Positions 42,435-51,153 of a DNA stretch of 64,000 bases are shown here, one piece after another. The stretch is from Clostridium saccharoperbutylacetonicum N1-4(HMT) (lineage in GTDB: Bacteria; Bacillota; Clostridia; Clostridiales; Clostridiaceae). Location of the stretch: contig NC_020291.1 in the NCBI RefSeq assembly GCF_000340885.1, positions 4,339,001 through 4,403,000 of the forward strand, given 5' to 3'. The notes under the pieces are model-generated. The model was not told where the DNA came from. It did no database searches and saw nothing but the letters and a program-made list of their open reading frames with translations. Made by a program: the position numbers and the translations under genes. How positions within the stretch are numbered: the stretch's first letter is position 1; each line of letters opens with the position of its first letter.

Positions 42435-42992
42435 CTATTTTCTAAGAAGTTCTTTAATACTTTTTATAGGCTTCTTTATAAAATCATCTTTAGAAACCTC
42501 TATAACCGTTTTATCAACAATACTCATTATACCTTCATCATTAACAACTATATTAATACCATCAAAATTAAACGCATTAATCTCACTTTGAACCTCAATC
42601 TCTCTATCAACTTCAATTGAAGATTTATTATGAAATCTTCTAAGTTCAAGAAAAAGCCTAAATTCTTCTTTACTTTTAATACATAATTCAGTTACACTTC
42701 TAGCATTATTAAGAAGATAAAAAGTTGTATATATAAAGCTTCTAACTTGGTACTTAGCTATTTCTATTTTTCTTTCAAGTCTGCACCATTTATCAATTTC
42801 CAGTCTATAATATAAACTATCACTGTCCTTTGGCAGCTCAATTATCTCATTTCTTTTCACCAAATGAATATCCTTAATCTTGCCATACCACACTATTCCA
42901 CCATCACTACCAAATGAGTTTTGAGATTGTGCCAGCGCAACATATATAACACCTAATTCACAGGTGTCTGAACTATAATATACTAACACCAA
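42435..42992 (-). pseudogene. C-terminal fragment of a DUF2357/McrC-like restriction protein
   Basis: 185 codons, but the first recognisable part (IYVALAQSQNSFGSDGGIVW) corresponds to the last third of DUF2357 proteins, as in IEYVAFYQSQKVFREDSGIR at 43300. The DUF2357 domain and nuclease core are absent, and the TTG start lacks a ribosome site. The tail (VIEVSKDDFIKKPIKSIKEL) is shared with 31388-31671 and 39276-39345. It could still make a stable orphan domain, but I treat it as a relic. Confidence 0.65.
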
Positions 42993-43042
42993 TTAAAATT
43001 TTATTATTATTCTTTAATGAATTCACAAATAACATTACTAAA

Positions 43043-44060
43043 TCACAATTTCTTAAAACATTGCCTTTTCAATTCATTAAATCTAACAATCTTCCCATTA
43101 ACTCTAATAACTCTCCCATCAATAATTTCTACAACATGACTGCCAACAACATAATTATCACTAATCTTTTTAATTCTTACTCCATTTTCATCAGCTATCT
43201 TCTTGATCTTTTTATATACCAAAACCTCTAAATTACTTTTATATTTTAGCTCATGGAGATTTTGAGCATTTAGTAGAAGATATAAAGTTGTGTAAGTTAC
43301 TATTTGTGTCCATATTGTATAGGTTCAATTTTAGGGATTTCTTTTATCCATTCAAAATCTATTCTTAAGTATTTTTCTTCTTCTGAACCTTTTTCGCATG
43401 GAATTTCTTTGCATTCACTTCTCTTATATCTTTTTATTTCTTTTATTTTTCCATAATATCTTATTCCTGAATCTTCCCTAAAAACTTTTTGTGACTGATA
43501 AAAGGCTACATATTCAATATTCATTCTAATATTGCTTAAAGATCTTTCTGGAATATGGTAGAAATTATTTTCTTAATAGATATTTAAATGCATATTATCC
43601 TTCACATTTGCAACCATTACGTTTTCTAATTTAAATTTGCTGTAGTCATCATATTCATCCATAAGAACACGCTGACTTTTGGCTTCTAGTTTTGTTGAAT
43701 TAATTATTTTTGTTAAATGTTCTGTTATTAATGTTGTGCTCCCTGGAAGCATTGGAAAAGCACCAATATTCACTTTTTCTATGCTTCTATAAAATTTATG
43801 ATTGATAAATTTCTTTTCATCACTATATGGAAACATCACATATGCTCCAAAGGTTTTATATTTAAACTGCATTTCATGATTTAATTCACCAACTATCGAA
43901 TCTCTATATCTATGCATTACATTAATATCTTCTTCCATAGGGCCAGCTTATCCTTCAGAATCTATTGATATCCTATACTTTGCATCAAAACTGTACATTC
44001 TTTCATCATTTTTATCAGATATATTTCTTATGCATAAAACTGTATCTGGTCTTTGATTTG
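43043..44060 (-). pseudogene. Inactivated mcrC-like DUF2357 nuclease gene
   Basis: Coding-like DNA for a DUF2357/McrC-type PD-(D/E)XK protein, broken at several points. It reads RPDTVLCIRNISDK ... MYSFDAKYRISIDSEG, then an in-frame TAA at 43948-43950. It resumes with MEEDINVMHRYRDSIVGELN (the family's strongest motif) and GAYVMFPYSDEKKFINHKFY. A second in-frame TAA (43573-43575) is followed by ENNFYHIPERSLSN and IEYVAFYQSQKVFREDSG, and a frame change near 43300 leads to the C-terminal region ending at 43043. No full protein can be made. Confidence 0.75.
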
Positions 44061-44421
44061 TAGTTGGAAGAGATTAATATTTTCTACAAGCTCCTTGTCC
44101 ACTTTTAAAGCATCTTTTATGTTAAAGAATCTTGTGCGCAAAATATCAATGCTGCTTCAAGTTTAAAAAGTTTATCATCTTCTTCAAATGTAAAAACCTC
44201 TAAGTTAACATTTGAAAATTCAATAGTATTAGCCGATCAAGTACTTTTCTACTAAAAGAAAACGTAGTATCATCAATGTTAACTGTACCAATAATATATA
44301 AATTATTTTGTATAGTTAAATTTTTTAAAGACGCCTCTAGACCTAAAGATTTAGGAAATATTAAATATGTAACTACATTTCCATTTTCATTTAATAAATT
44401 CATTATTCTTCTATATACCAA
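44061..44421 (-). pseudogene. 3' remnant of a mcrB-like AAA+ GTPase gene
   Basis: The frame 44200-44421 encodes NNLYIIGTVNIDDTTFSFSR followed by KVLDRLILLNF, the sensor region of McrB-type AAA+ motors. Walker A and B and the whole N-terminal part are missing. Downstream the frame breaks (stop at 44200-44202), and only scraps (FNIKDALKVDKELVENINLF) continue toward the mcrC relic. A deletion has fused this piece to the 3' end of the gene at 44403, with the frames overlapping. Confidence 0.75.
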
Positions 44422-45014
44422 AGTTCTGTCAAAGAATCATCATATTTTTTACTTTTTTTATTTTCCTTGTTAGTATACTTCGCTGTAGGAGGTCTAAAGC
44501 TACATACGCTCATACATAAATTATCTATTTCCTTTGGACTATCAATAAATTCTCTAATCCAGCCTTGATAAAATAAGGTTTTTGGTTCAAATTTACTTTC
44601 TTTATTATATGAATATTCTTGCTCAATAAGAAATAATTGAGATAAAGTTGCCGTAATCTTAATTGAATTTAAATAGTGATCAAACTTCTCATTTTCAATA
44701 GTCTTTATAACTTTTTCAGGATTTTCTCCATAAAATATTCCATCGAATACTTTTAATAACTCTAATTTAAGATCTTTTCTTGAACGTACTCTTAAATTTA
44801 AATCTATCATTACTCTTAGATGATTAGGTTTAAACTCCCGTTTTCCTTCTTTTATATAAATTTGAAAATTTTTATTTACATCGTAATCTTTGAATCTTTT
44901 ACTTAGCTTAGAAGGTCTTATTACATAAATACTTGTATTTTGGTCTTCACATATTTGAACTTTTTCATCAAATGGCAGTTGTTCTATAATCTTATATAAT
45001 TTCTCATACTTCAT
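44403..45014 (-). CDS. Hypothetical protein at the head of the decayed McrBC-like locus
   Basis: 203 residues without a recognised domain: basic N-terminal half (IRPSKLSKRFKDYDVNKNFQ, then NHLRVMIDLNLRVRSRKDLK), helical middle (KITATLSQLFLIEQEYSYNK) and the end SLTELWYIEE. It lies 30 bases after the 45047 gene on the same strand and directly before the mcrB remnant, so both were probably accessory or specificity components of that restriction locus. Its 3' end may be altered by the deletion. Confidence 0.5.
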   Translation of the reverse strand: MKYEKLYKIIEQLPFDEKVQICEDQNTSIYVIRPSKLSKRFKDYDVNKNFQIYIKEGKREFKPNHLRVMIDLNLRVRSRKDLKLELLKVFDGIFYGENPEKVIKTIENEKFDHYLNSIKITATLSQLFLIEQEYSYNKESKFEPKTLFYQGWIREFIDSPKEIDNLCMSVCSFRPPTAKYTNKENKKSKKYDDSLTELWYIEE

Positions 45015-45046
45015 TTTATTTTCTACCTCAATATATATTTTGTCTA

Positions 45047-45751
45047 TTATACATAGTTAGATAATTCAACTATATCTTTATAATCTATTCCCTCAAATAA
45101 AATTGGTCTTGTATGTGAAAGAGTCCTTCTTATTACTTCATATAATTGTGCCACATTATCACATGATATACTCTCAATATATCTGTAAAAACTCATCTTC
45201 CTACCTTGATATTTGGGCATTGGATAATTTATATCTTCTTGTAATACTATCAATGGTATTAAAATTGAGAGTTCAGAAATTGAATAATTTTTTCTATTTC
45301 CTTCAATTAAATATTTCTTATTTAAACTGCGATGAACATCATTTATATGTAGTAATAAATTATTGCTTGGTGAAATAAAATTATATGTATGTATTTTTTC
45401 ATACTTATCCAGTTCTATTTCCATACCTGTTTTACCCAATTCATTAATAAATGATAAAAGTTCTTTTTTTAAAAATGGAGCTTGTACCACTTTATTATAT
45501 AAATCGACTACTATATTAGCATGAGATATTGCAATATTTTCATAATCAACTCTAAAATCATAGGCTTTTACTGTTTGTCCTTCAACCTTTGTTTTATAAC
45601 CTGGATAGATTATTTGAATATTATAATTATATTCATTATTAAATTTCAATTTTCTTTGTTTCCTGTTTTTATACATTTCTATAAAATTATTATTATTAAA
45701 AATCCTTATTAATTCCGTTCTTAATTCTTCATATTTCAATACATTGCACAT
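45047..45751 (-). CDS. Hypothetical protein, first gene of the decayed McrBC-like locus
   Basis: 234 residues, no recognised motif. N-terminal YEELRTELIRIFNNNNFIEM, beta-rich middle (YNIQIIYPGYKTKVEGQTVK), and a helical end with RKMSFYRYIESISCDNVAQL. It is tightly paired with the 44403 gene. The predicted start at 45751 has only a weak site. As an upstream partner of a McrB/McrC-like pair it may have recognised DNA, but that is position-based. Confidence 0.45.
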   Translation of the reverse strand: MCNVLKYEELRTELIRIFNNNNFIEMYKNRKQRKLKFNNEYNYNIQIIYPGYKTKVEGQTVKAYDFRVDYENIAISHANIVVDLYNKVVQAPFLKKELLSFINELGKTGMEIELDKYEKIHTYNFISPSNNLLLHINDVHRSLNKKYLIEGNRKNYSISELSILIPLIVLQEDINYPMPKYQGRKMSFYRYIESISCDNVAQLYEVIRRTLSHTRPILFEGIDYKDIVELSNYV

Positions 45752-45827
45752 CCTTCTCTTTAACTTTTAATAAATTAGCATTTTATTAAACAACTTTATG
45801 ATTAGTAATTTACTTACATCTATTTAT

Positions 45828-45867
45828 GATAAAATAAGCACTAACAAAAGTTAGTGCTTATTTTATC
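45828..45867 (-). terminator. Terminator of the 5S-tRNA-Phe unit
   Basis: A perfect 18-bp stem (GATAAAATAAGCACTAAC and its complement) with a 4-base loop, starting six bases after the tRNA CCA end on the minus strand. Confidence 0.92.
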
Positions 45868-45872
45868 ATAAA

Positions 45873-45948
<76 letters not shown>

Positions 45949-45953
45949 ATATT

Positions 45954-46070
45954 ATCTGGCAACGTCTTCCTCTTCCACACAGTCTCCCGTGCAGTACCAT
46001 TAGCGCTGTAGACCTTAACTGTCCTGTTCGGAATGGATAGGAGTGTTACCTCTACGCCATCGTCACCAGA
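45954..46070 (-). rRNA. rrf: 5S ribosomal RNA, not attached to 16S-23S
   Basis: About 117 bases on the minus strand. The ends TCTGGTGACGATGGCG and CGTTGCCAGA pair, and the internal ACACTCCTATCCATTCCGAA and GGGAGACTG blocks are typical of clostridial 5S. There is no 23S or 16S upstream: a restriction gene ends 137 bases away. A promoter of its own stands at 46082-46110, and tRNA-Phe follows. Confidence 0.95.
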
Positions 46071-46081
46071 TCACAAATAAT

Positions 46082-46110
46082 AGTATATCCTAAGACAGAA
46101 AATATGTCAA
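46082..46110 (-). promoter_or_regulatory. Dedicated sigma-A promoter for 5S rRNA-tRNA-Phe
   Basis: On the minus strand TTGACA (46105-46110), exactly 17 bases, TATACT (46082-46087), about 11 bases before the mature 5S end. A stem (AAAATATGTC / GACATATTTT) overlaps the -35 side and may end plus-strand or upstream transcription. Confidence 0.8.
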
Positions 46111-46206
46111 TATTTTTTTATTTTAGACATATTTTCTTTTTTACATTTCTCATTATAATTTTTCAATAACATGAACTCTTAAATTAAAAATACATCACAT
46201 TGATTT

Positions 46207-47058
46207 TTATTTAAAAACTTCTCTCATTATACCAATCTCAAGGTCTTTAATATTATAAATAGTATCTAAAACGTCAAATGTTTCTTCTAAATTTCTTTTA
46301 GCAGATTGCCATCCAAGCCCATCAGTAAGCCAAACAAAAGTAAAACCTTGTATTTCTTTCGATTCTTCTGCTAACATCTTATAACTTCTAGCAGTTTCAT
46401 TTAATTTTGAACCTGAACTAGCATAAAAATTAGTTTCAATACCATAAATCATACTAGGAGTTTTAACTACAAAGTCAAAACGTTTAGCAGTTTTTCCATC
46501 ATTAGAAAGTTGCGACAAATCTATGTCCCATTTCTTTTCTACATCACTTAAATACATTTCTTTATAATAATCAGTTATACCTTCCTTTTGTATATAACCT
46601 TCGACCAAATCTTCCATGAGATGTCCTCCACGGTTCTTTCTTCCATTTGAATCAAGTCCTGTTTCAACCCCTACTACATAGTCAATAAGATTTGTAATAC
46701 CATGATTAGCCAATAAATCAAAGAGTCCTGTTTTTTTCATAAAAATTTTATATTGTTCTATTGTTTGATTTTTCTTTCTAAAATCATATACAAATGAACC
46801 ATCTTCATCCATAGCTAAAATTTCATTATTTCTTACAGCTAATAAAATTGGTATACATTTCAAAGTTTCTGGATATCGTTCCATTAAATTCTCGAAATCA
46901 TTTTCTATATCAGAAGAGCCAATCAATGAATTTAAAATGTTCAACTCAACCTTGATATTATCTACATTTTGAAATACCTTTTTAAAATTCACATAATATT
47001 CATAATCTGCGATACTGCTTCTAAAAGTCTCTAACCATTTATCAAAATTTCTTTTCAT
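46207..47058 (-). CDS. DpnII/MboI-type restriction endonuclease (GATC)
   Basis: 283 residues of the DpnII family. The family block VVGVETGLDSNGRKNRGGHL then MEDLVEGYI (about 128-157) is clear, followed by the PD-(D/E)XK core KRFDFVVKTPSMIYGIETNF (Asp ... Glu-x-Asn) and FTFVWLTDGLGWQSAKRNLE. It cuts unmethylated GATC. AAGGAG precedes the ATG. Two DNA adenine methylase genes lie upstream on the same strand, separated by a 320-base gap with a terminator, so the nuclease may have separate or read-through expression. Confidence 0.9.
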   Translation of the reverse strand: MKRNFDKWLETFRSSIADYEYYVNFKKVFQNVDNIKVELNILNSLIGSSDIENDFENLMERYPETLKCIPILLAVRNNEILAMDEDGSFVYDFRKKNQTIEQYKIFMKKTGLFDLLANHGITNLIDYVVGVETGLDSNGRKNRGGHLMEDLVEGYIQKEGITDYYKEMYLSDVEKKWDIDLSQLSNDGKTAKRFDFVVKTPSMIYGIETNFYASSGSKLNETARSYKMLAEESKEIQGFTFVWLTDGLGWQSAKRNLEETFDVLDTIYNIKDLEIGIMREVFK

Positions 47059-47318
47059 TATCTTTTTCTCCTTTTTCGTTCTATAGCAAAATAATCTTAA
47101 AATTTACAAATTCCTGGTCTTCTGAATCTAATTTATTAACAACACTCATTCGTACTAATTTCTACTGCCTTAATTCCCCAAAAATGTTGTAATGTAATTT
47201 TCTGCCATACATAATCTCCTCACAAATTTATAGCTATTATTAATGCTTGTCCTTATAGATATTAAGTATATTATAACATTTATACTATTTTTATGAAATG
47301 CTATATCATTAAACAAAA
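47059..47318 (-). other. Gap before the DpnII nuclease gene with a short decayed ORF
   Basis: On the minus strand a good site GAGGAG precedes ATGTATGGCAG at about 47210. The frames from it read MAENYITTF- then, after a one-base shift, GIKAVEISTNECC. This looks like a small protein gene broken by a frameshift. Whether it was a controller protein of the restriction system is unknown. Confidence 0.35.
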
Positions 47319-47362
47319 ACAACTATCGCAAATAAAATTCTCATATTTACAACGATAGTTGT
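47319..47362 (-). terminator. Terminator between methylase and nuclease genes
   Basis: ACAACTATCG and CGATAGTTGT pair around a 24-base loop, followed by TTTTTG on the minus strand, 19 bases after the stop of the methylase gene. Confidence 0.75.
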
Positions 47363-47380
47363 CTATAAATCTAAATTATA

Positions 47381-48298
47381 TTAATAACTAGTTACTAATA
47401 TTTCTGATATTTTCCCTCTTCCATTTCCTTTACTATTAATATTCCTTGCAGCATTTATTCTATCAATTCTAAATTCCTTATATAATTCATCAAAAAATAA
47501 ATCATCTTCATCTGAATTTTTAGGATCTGAATTACTCTCCATAACTTTAGCACCGCTATGTGATATTTTTTTATAAAATTCTGCTAACCTTATCTGAGTA
47601 TCGTCATTAAATTCTTCTTTAGAATAATCTTTAAAACTACCTTTACCTTTTAATGGTCGATACGGCGGATCCATATAAATAAATGTCTTATTATCTATAA
47701 ATTCTTCGACTTTTTCAAAATCACCATTTAAGATTATTGTTTTTTGCAATAAGTTGTTCACAGCTCGTAGATTTTCTTCTTCATATGTATTTATTTTTTC
47801 TTTTTTCCCAAATGGAACATTAAATCCACCTTTCTTATTTTCCCTATATAGTCCGTTAAAGCAACTTTTATTTAAAAAAATCATATAAGCCGCATGTTCA
47901 ATTTCCATAGTGCCTATTTCTTGATAGTTAACATTCCCTTTTCCCTTATTGAACTCATTTCTAATTTTATAATAGTATTCTTCTTTTTCATCTAAAGTGC
48001 TCAAGTTATTATATTCTTCTTGATATTTATTTAAATAATTAATTATTTCATCTACACTATTTTTAATAACTTTATATGTTAATATTAATTCACTATTTAT
48101 ATCATTAATGATAATTTTATCAAAGCTAAATTTTGACGCAATATCAAAATATACTGCTCCTCCTCCAATAAAAGGTTCTACATATATACTTATCTTACCA
48201 TTTAATAATTCCTCAGGATATCTGTTTTCTAATTCAGGTATTAATTTTGATTTTCCTCCTGCCCATTTTAAAAATGGCTTTGCCTTAATTTGTTCCAT
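47381..48298 (-). CDS. Dam-family DNA adenine methylase, DpnM-like
   Basis: 305 residues of the D12 class. Motif I is FLKWAGGKSKLIPELENRYP (about 8-27) with YVEPFIGGGAVYFDIA, and motif IV TFIYMDPPYRPLKGKGSF (DPPY). It methylates adenine in double-stranded GATC, protecting from the DpnII-type nuclease encoded downstream. Its ATG lies 14 bases inside the upstream methylase gene, with AAGGAG, so the two are coupled. Confidence 0.9.
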   Translation of the reverse strand: MEQIKAKPFLKWAGGKSKLIPELENRYPEELLNGKISIYVEPFIGGGAVYFDIASKFSFDKIIINDINSELILTYKVIKNSVDEIINYLNKYQEEYNNLSTLDEKEEYYYKIRNEFNKGKGNVNYQEIGTMEIEHAAYMIFLNKSCFNGLYRENKKGGFNVPFGKKEKINTYEEENLRAVNNLLQKTIILNGDFEKVEEFIDNKTFIYMDPPYRPLKGKGSFKDYSKEEFNDDTQIRLAEFYKKISHSGAKVMESNSDPKNSDEDDLFFDELYKEFRIDRINAARNINSKGNGRGKISEILVTSY

Positions 48299-49064
48299 TA
48301 TTTTTCTCCTTAGCTATATATATTAGTCTTTTTTTAGAAAGTTCCAAGTATTCTTCTGAAATATCAATTCCAATATACTTTCTATTATTACTAACTGCAC
48401 CTACACCAGTTGATGAACTACCACAAAAAGGATCTAATATTACATCTTCCTCATTTGTAGAAATCTTAATTATTCTTTCTAATAATTTTAATGGCTTTTG
48501 AGTAGGATGCTTCCCAAACATTTTTTCACTTTTAGGTGTTGTACTTATTTCCCATACACTTCTCATTTGCTTTCCAGCATTTAATTGCTTAGCTATTTCA
48601 TAATTAAATGTGTGCTTTTCCTTTTTTGATTTTTTTGCCCAAATTAAAGTTTCATGGCTTGCGGTTAAACATCTACACCCTAAATTCGGTGCTGCATTAG
48701 TTTTATACCAAGTAACCTCATTTATTATATAGTATCCCATAGATAATAAAATATATGCTATTTGATGTATGCAATGATATGTCCCAGATATCCAAATAGA
48801 CCCATCCTCTTTCAATACTCTATCACAAGCCTTAATCCATTTTTTGTGAAAATGAACATCATTCTTAAAGCCCTTTGATTTATCCCATTCCCCTTTATTT
48901 ACTGAAACCATCTTACCATTTGAACATGTTATTCCATCATTACTTAAAAAATACGGTGGATCTGAAAATATCATATCTACTGATTTTTCTTGAAGCTTTT
49001 TTAATATTTTTGTTGTATCTCCATATATTAATTTAATATTTTCATCATTATAATAATACTTCAT
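48285..49064 (-). CDS. DNA adenine methylase of beta class, DpnA-like
   Basis: 259 residues. Motif IV comes first: MIFSDPPYFLSNDGITCSNG (about 31-50), then the target-recognition part (TNAAPNLGCRCLTASHETLI), and motif I last: VILDPFCGSSSTGVGA with YIGIDISEEYLELSKKRL. Together with the D12 methylase and the nuclease this reproduces the DpnII set, in which DpnA also methylates single-stranded GATC during uptake of DNA. Gene order differs from dpnM-dpnA-dpnB. GAAAGGA precedes the ATG. Confidence 0.88.
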   Translation of the reverse strand: MKYYYNDENIKLIYGDTTKILKKLQEKSVDMIFSDPPYFLSNDGITCSNGKMVSVNKGEWDKSKGFKNDVHFHKKWIKACDRVLKEDGSIWISGTYHCIHQIAYILLSMGYYIINEVTWYKTNAAPNLGCRCLTASHETLIWAKKSKKEKHTFNYEIAKQLNAGKQMRSVWEISTTPKSEKMFGKHPTQKPLKLLERIIKISTNEEDVILDPFCGSSSTGVGAVSNNRKYIGIDISEEYLELSKKRLIYIAKEKNNGTN

Positions 49065-49105
49065 TATTTTCGTCCTTTCTCACATTATTGTACATGAAAA
49101 AAGAA

Positions 49106-49822
49106 CTATTTAAAATAGTTCTTTTCAAAAACAAAAATATATTCGTGCTGTATTAATAAAAAATTTTTTTGCTTAGCAATTTCCTTCCATTTATCAGTAC
49201 TTTTGCAATTATGCTGTTCTTTAATTATTATTTCCTTTAATAAAAAACCTGTACTAAGAAAAATATTCATAACATTAAAGCCTAAAGGCTCAATATAGCC
49301 TTTCTTTCTTACATCTCCAATTATAATTGCACATTTTGATTTAAATTTAAGTACTCTGTAACATTCATTTGCAACATTTTTTATCGCAGTATAAAAATCC
49401 ACCTTATTTAAAAGTGATAAATCACCTTCTATATCTTTGCTGTACTTTATTATATCTAAATATGGTGGGTGAGTACAAATGAAATTTACAGTCTCATTAC
49501 TAATTTCAAGTTTTTCTGCATTTCCAACTTTTAATATTTTATTACCATTTAAATCTTTTATTCTACAATTACTAATATCTAAAGCTTTTTTATTAATGTC
49601 AATTCCAATAATTTTTCTGTTAAGTAGTAGTACTTCTATAGCTGTCGTACCACTGCCAAGAAATTGATCTAATACAGTGTCATTTTCTTTTGTATACTTC
49701 AACAATAAATTTCTAATAACTCTTGGACTACAATTTCCTGGATAATCACCTTTATGATTATTCCAATCACCTCTATCTCTGAAACTCCAAATAGATGTTA
49801 ACTCTTGGCTAAAGTTATCCAT
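49106..49822 (-). CDS. Additional site-specific DNA methyltransferase
   Basis: About 238 residues from the ATG at 49822 (GTGAGGTG upstream; the start at 49852 has none). Motif I is DTVLDQFLGSGTTAIEVLLL, and motif IV is FICTHPPYLDIIKYS, with HPPY in place of DPPY. The N-terminal WSFRDRGDWNNHKGDYPGNC is typical of TRM11/N4-N6 methylases used alone or with defence genes. No restriction enzyme of its own is adjacent. It stands between the DpnII set and the ParA-SIR2 genes and might belong to either. Confidence 0.78.
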   Translation of the reverse strand: MDNFSQELTSIWSFRDRGDWNNHKGDYPGNCSPRVIRNLLLKYTKENDTVLDQFLGSGTTAIEVLLLNRKIIGIDINKKALDISNCRIKDLNGNKILKVGNAEKLEISNETVNFICTHPPYLDIIKYSKDIEGDLSLLNKVDFYTAIKNVANECYRVLKFKSKCAIIIGDVRKKGYIEPLGFNVMNIFLSTGFLLKEIIIKEQHNCKSTDKWKEIAKQKNFLLIQHEYIFVFEKNYFK

Positions 49823-49920
49823 ATCTTTCACCTCACATGAAATTATGGACAATATTACCTATAAATATACTATAAATACAAATATCTTAATAAGTAATAT
49901 AAAAAAACTTGAATATATTG

Positions 49921-50229
49921 CTAATAAGAACCTCTGCATTTAGTACATTGACTTTGATCTCTTTTTCTATTAGTTATTCTTCCATTATAACCAAATTCCG
50001 TTACATGTTTATCGCACATACAACATGGACACCTTTTTATTAGTTCTCGTCCATCATATCCAACTAAATTAGTAACTCGATTATTATTTGAATCATAACC
50101 ATTCATCTTATTAAATGTACATTTTTTTAAACCTTGTATTCCTGGAAATGAAAACGAATCTTCAATACTACCATCTTCATATCTAATATGTATAATTGAA
50201 TCAAAATTAATAGGAGTTTTCATTATCAT
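49921..50229 (-). CDS. 102-residue zinc-ribbon protein of unknown function
   Basis: Beta-rich N-terminus (SIIHIRYEDGSIEDSFSFPG) and a C-terminal zinc ribbon: RCPCCMCDKHVTEFGYNGRI then QCTKCRGSY (about 66-102). The pattern CxxC ... F ... QCxxCR is the one found ahead of HNH nuclease domains and in small phage DNA-binding proteins. Here the nuclease is missing. AAGGGG precedes the ATG. It follows the SIR2 gene by 64 bases on the same strand and may be part of the same unit. Confidence 0.5.
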   Translation of the reverse strand: MIMKTPINFDSIIHIRYEDGSIEDSFSFPGIQGLKKCTFNKMNGYDSNNNRVTNLVGYDGRELIKRCPCCMCDKHVTEFGYNGRITNRKRDQSQCTKCRGSY

Positions 50230-50292
50230 TTTTATAATCCCCTTCTTTCCATGAGTTTTCTTCCTATATCTTATAAAATTATTTGAAATAAA

Positions 50293-51153
50293 CTAAGGTA
50301 TTTGTCGTTCTTCCCTAAACTCTACTACTGAATCTCTTAGAAAAACTATATTTTCTTCCAGAGCATCATAGCTTGGACCATATTCAAGAGCCTCAATATT
50401 ATACGTTTCTTTCCAGTGATTTAATTTATGTTTTGAAATACCTTCCTTTAGCACTATATAATGAGGACATGCAGAACTTGAAGTATTACTTATATTTTGT
50501 AATATTAAATTTATATCTGGATCACTAAGACTGTATCCTAAAAATATAACTGTATGTGTCAAAAATAATGCATGCAATAATGAATAAAACTCTGGAAATT
50601 TTGATTGTGCTTCATAATATTGTTTTGCTGTAAATATTATTTCTTCAGTATCATCAATAGTCCCATGTGCTTTAATAATAAGTGATTCCGGTGATTTAAT
50701 ATTAGCTATTATCGATTTTGATTTTTGATAGTCATAAGTTACATACCCATATTCTCTGCACAAATTATCATATATCTTATCAAAGTTAGTGCTTATTACA
50801 ATTTTGCTGTCAATATCTTTAATTGACTTATGTACTTCAGATGGAATATATCCTGCTCTAGAATATGTATCTTTCAAGTATTTATTATACGTTCCTGCTT
50901 CAGTTAAATCACTAATTGCTTGTAGCGCTAATAAATAATTTTCTTGTGCTATCATACCATCTATATACTGCAAATCATCTGCTGTTGGCTTCTTCATTAA
51001 CGACTTAATGTTTTTAATAAAAGTTCCCCATGTATCTGGTGAATTTCCATCTGCATTTTTAGCTGTTGCTGAAATACCAGAACCTAAAAATATTATACAC
51101 CTTCTATAAGCAAGTTCTTCAATTAAATTTTCAGGCCAAACTATTTTACTCAT
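50293..51153 (-). CDS. SIR2-domain protein, probable NAD-degrading defence effector
   Basis: 286 residues from the ATG at 51153, which overlaps the ParA stop by eight bases and has TTGGTG upstream (the in-frame ATG at 51168 is less likely). SIR2-like motifs: CIIFLGSGISATAKNADGNS (NAD-binding GSGIS), IVISTNFDKIYDNL (TNFD), LIIKAHGTIDDTEEIIFTAK (catalytic His in AHG) and HTVIFLGYSLSDPDINLIL. This is the SIR2_2 subgroup used as NADase effector in several anti-phage systems. The translational overlap shows that it works with the ParA-like ATPase. Confidence 0.85.
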   Translation of the reverse strand: MSKIVWPENLIEELAYRRCIIFLGSGISATAKNADGNSPDTWGTFIKNIKSLMKKPTADDLQYIDGMIAQENYLLALQAISDLTEAGTYNKYLKDTYSRAGYIPSEVHKSIKDIDSKIVISTNFDKIYDNLCREYGYVTYDYQKSKSIIANIKSPESLIIKAHGTIDDTEEIIFTAKQYYEAQSKFPEFYSLLHALFLTHTVIFLGYSLSDPDINLILQNISNTSSSACPHYIVLKEGISKHKLNHWKETYNIEALEYGPSYDALEENIVFLRDSVVEFREERQIP

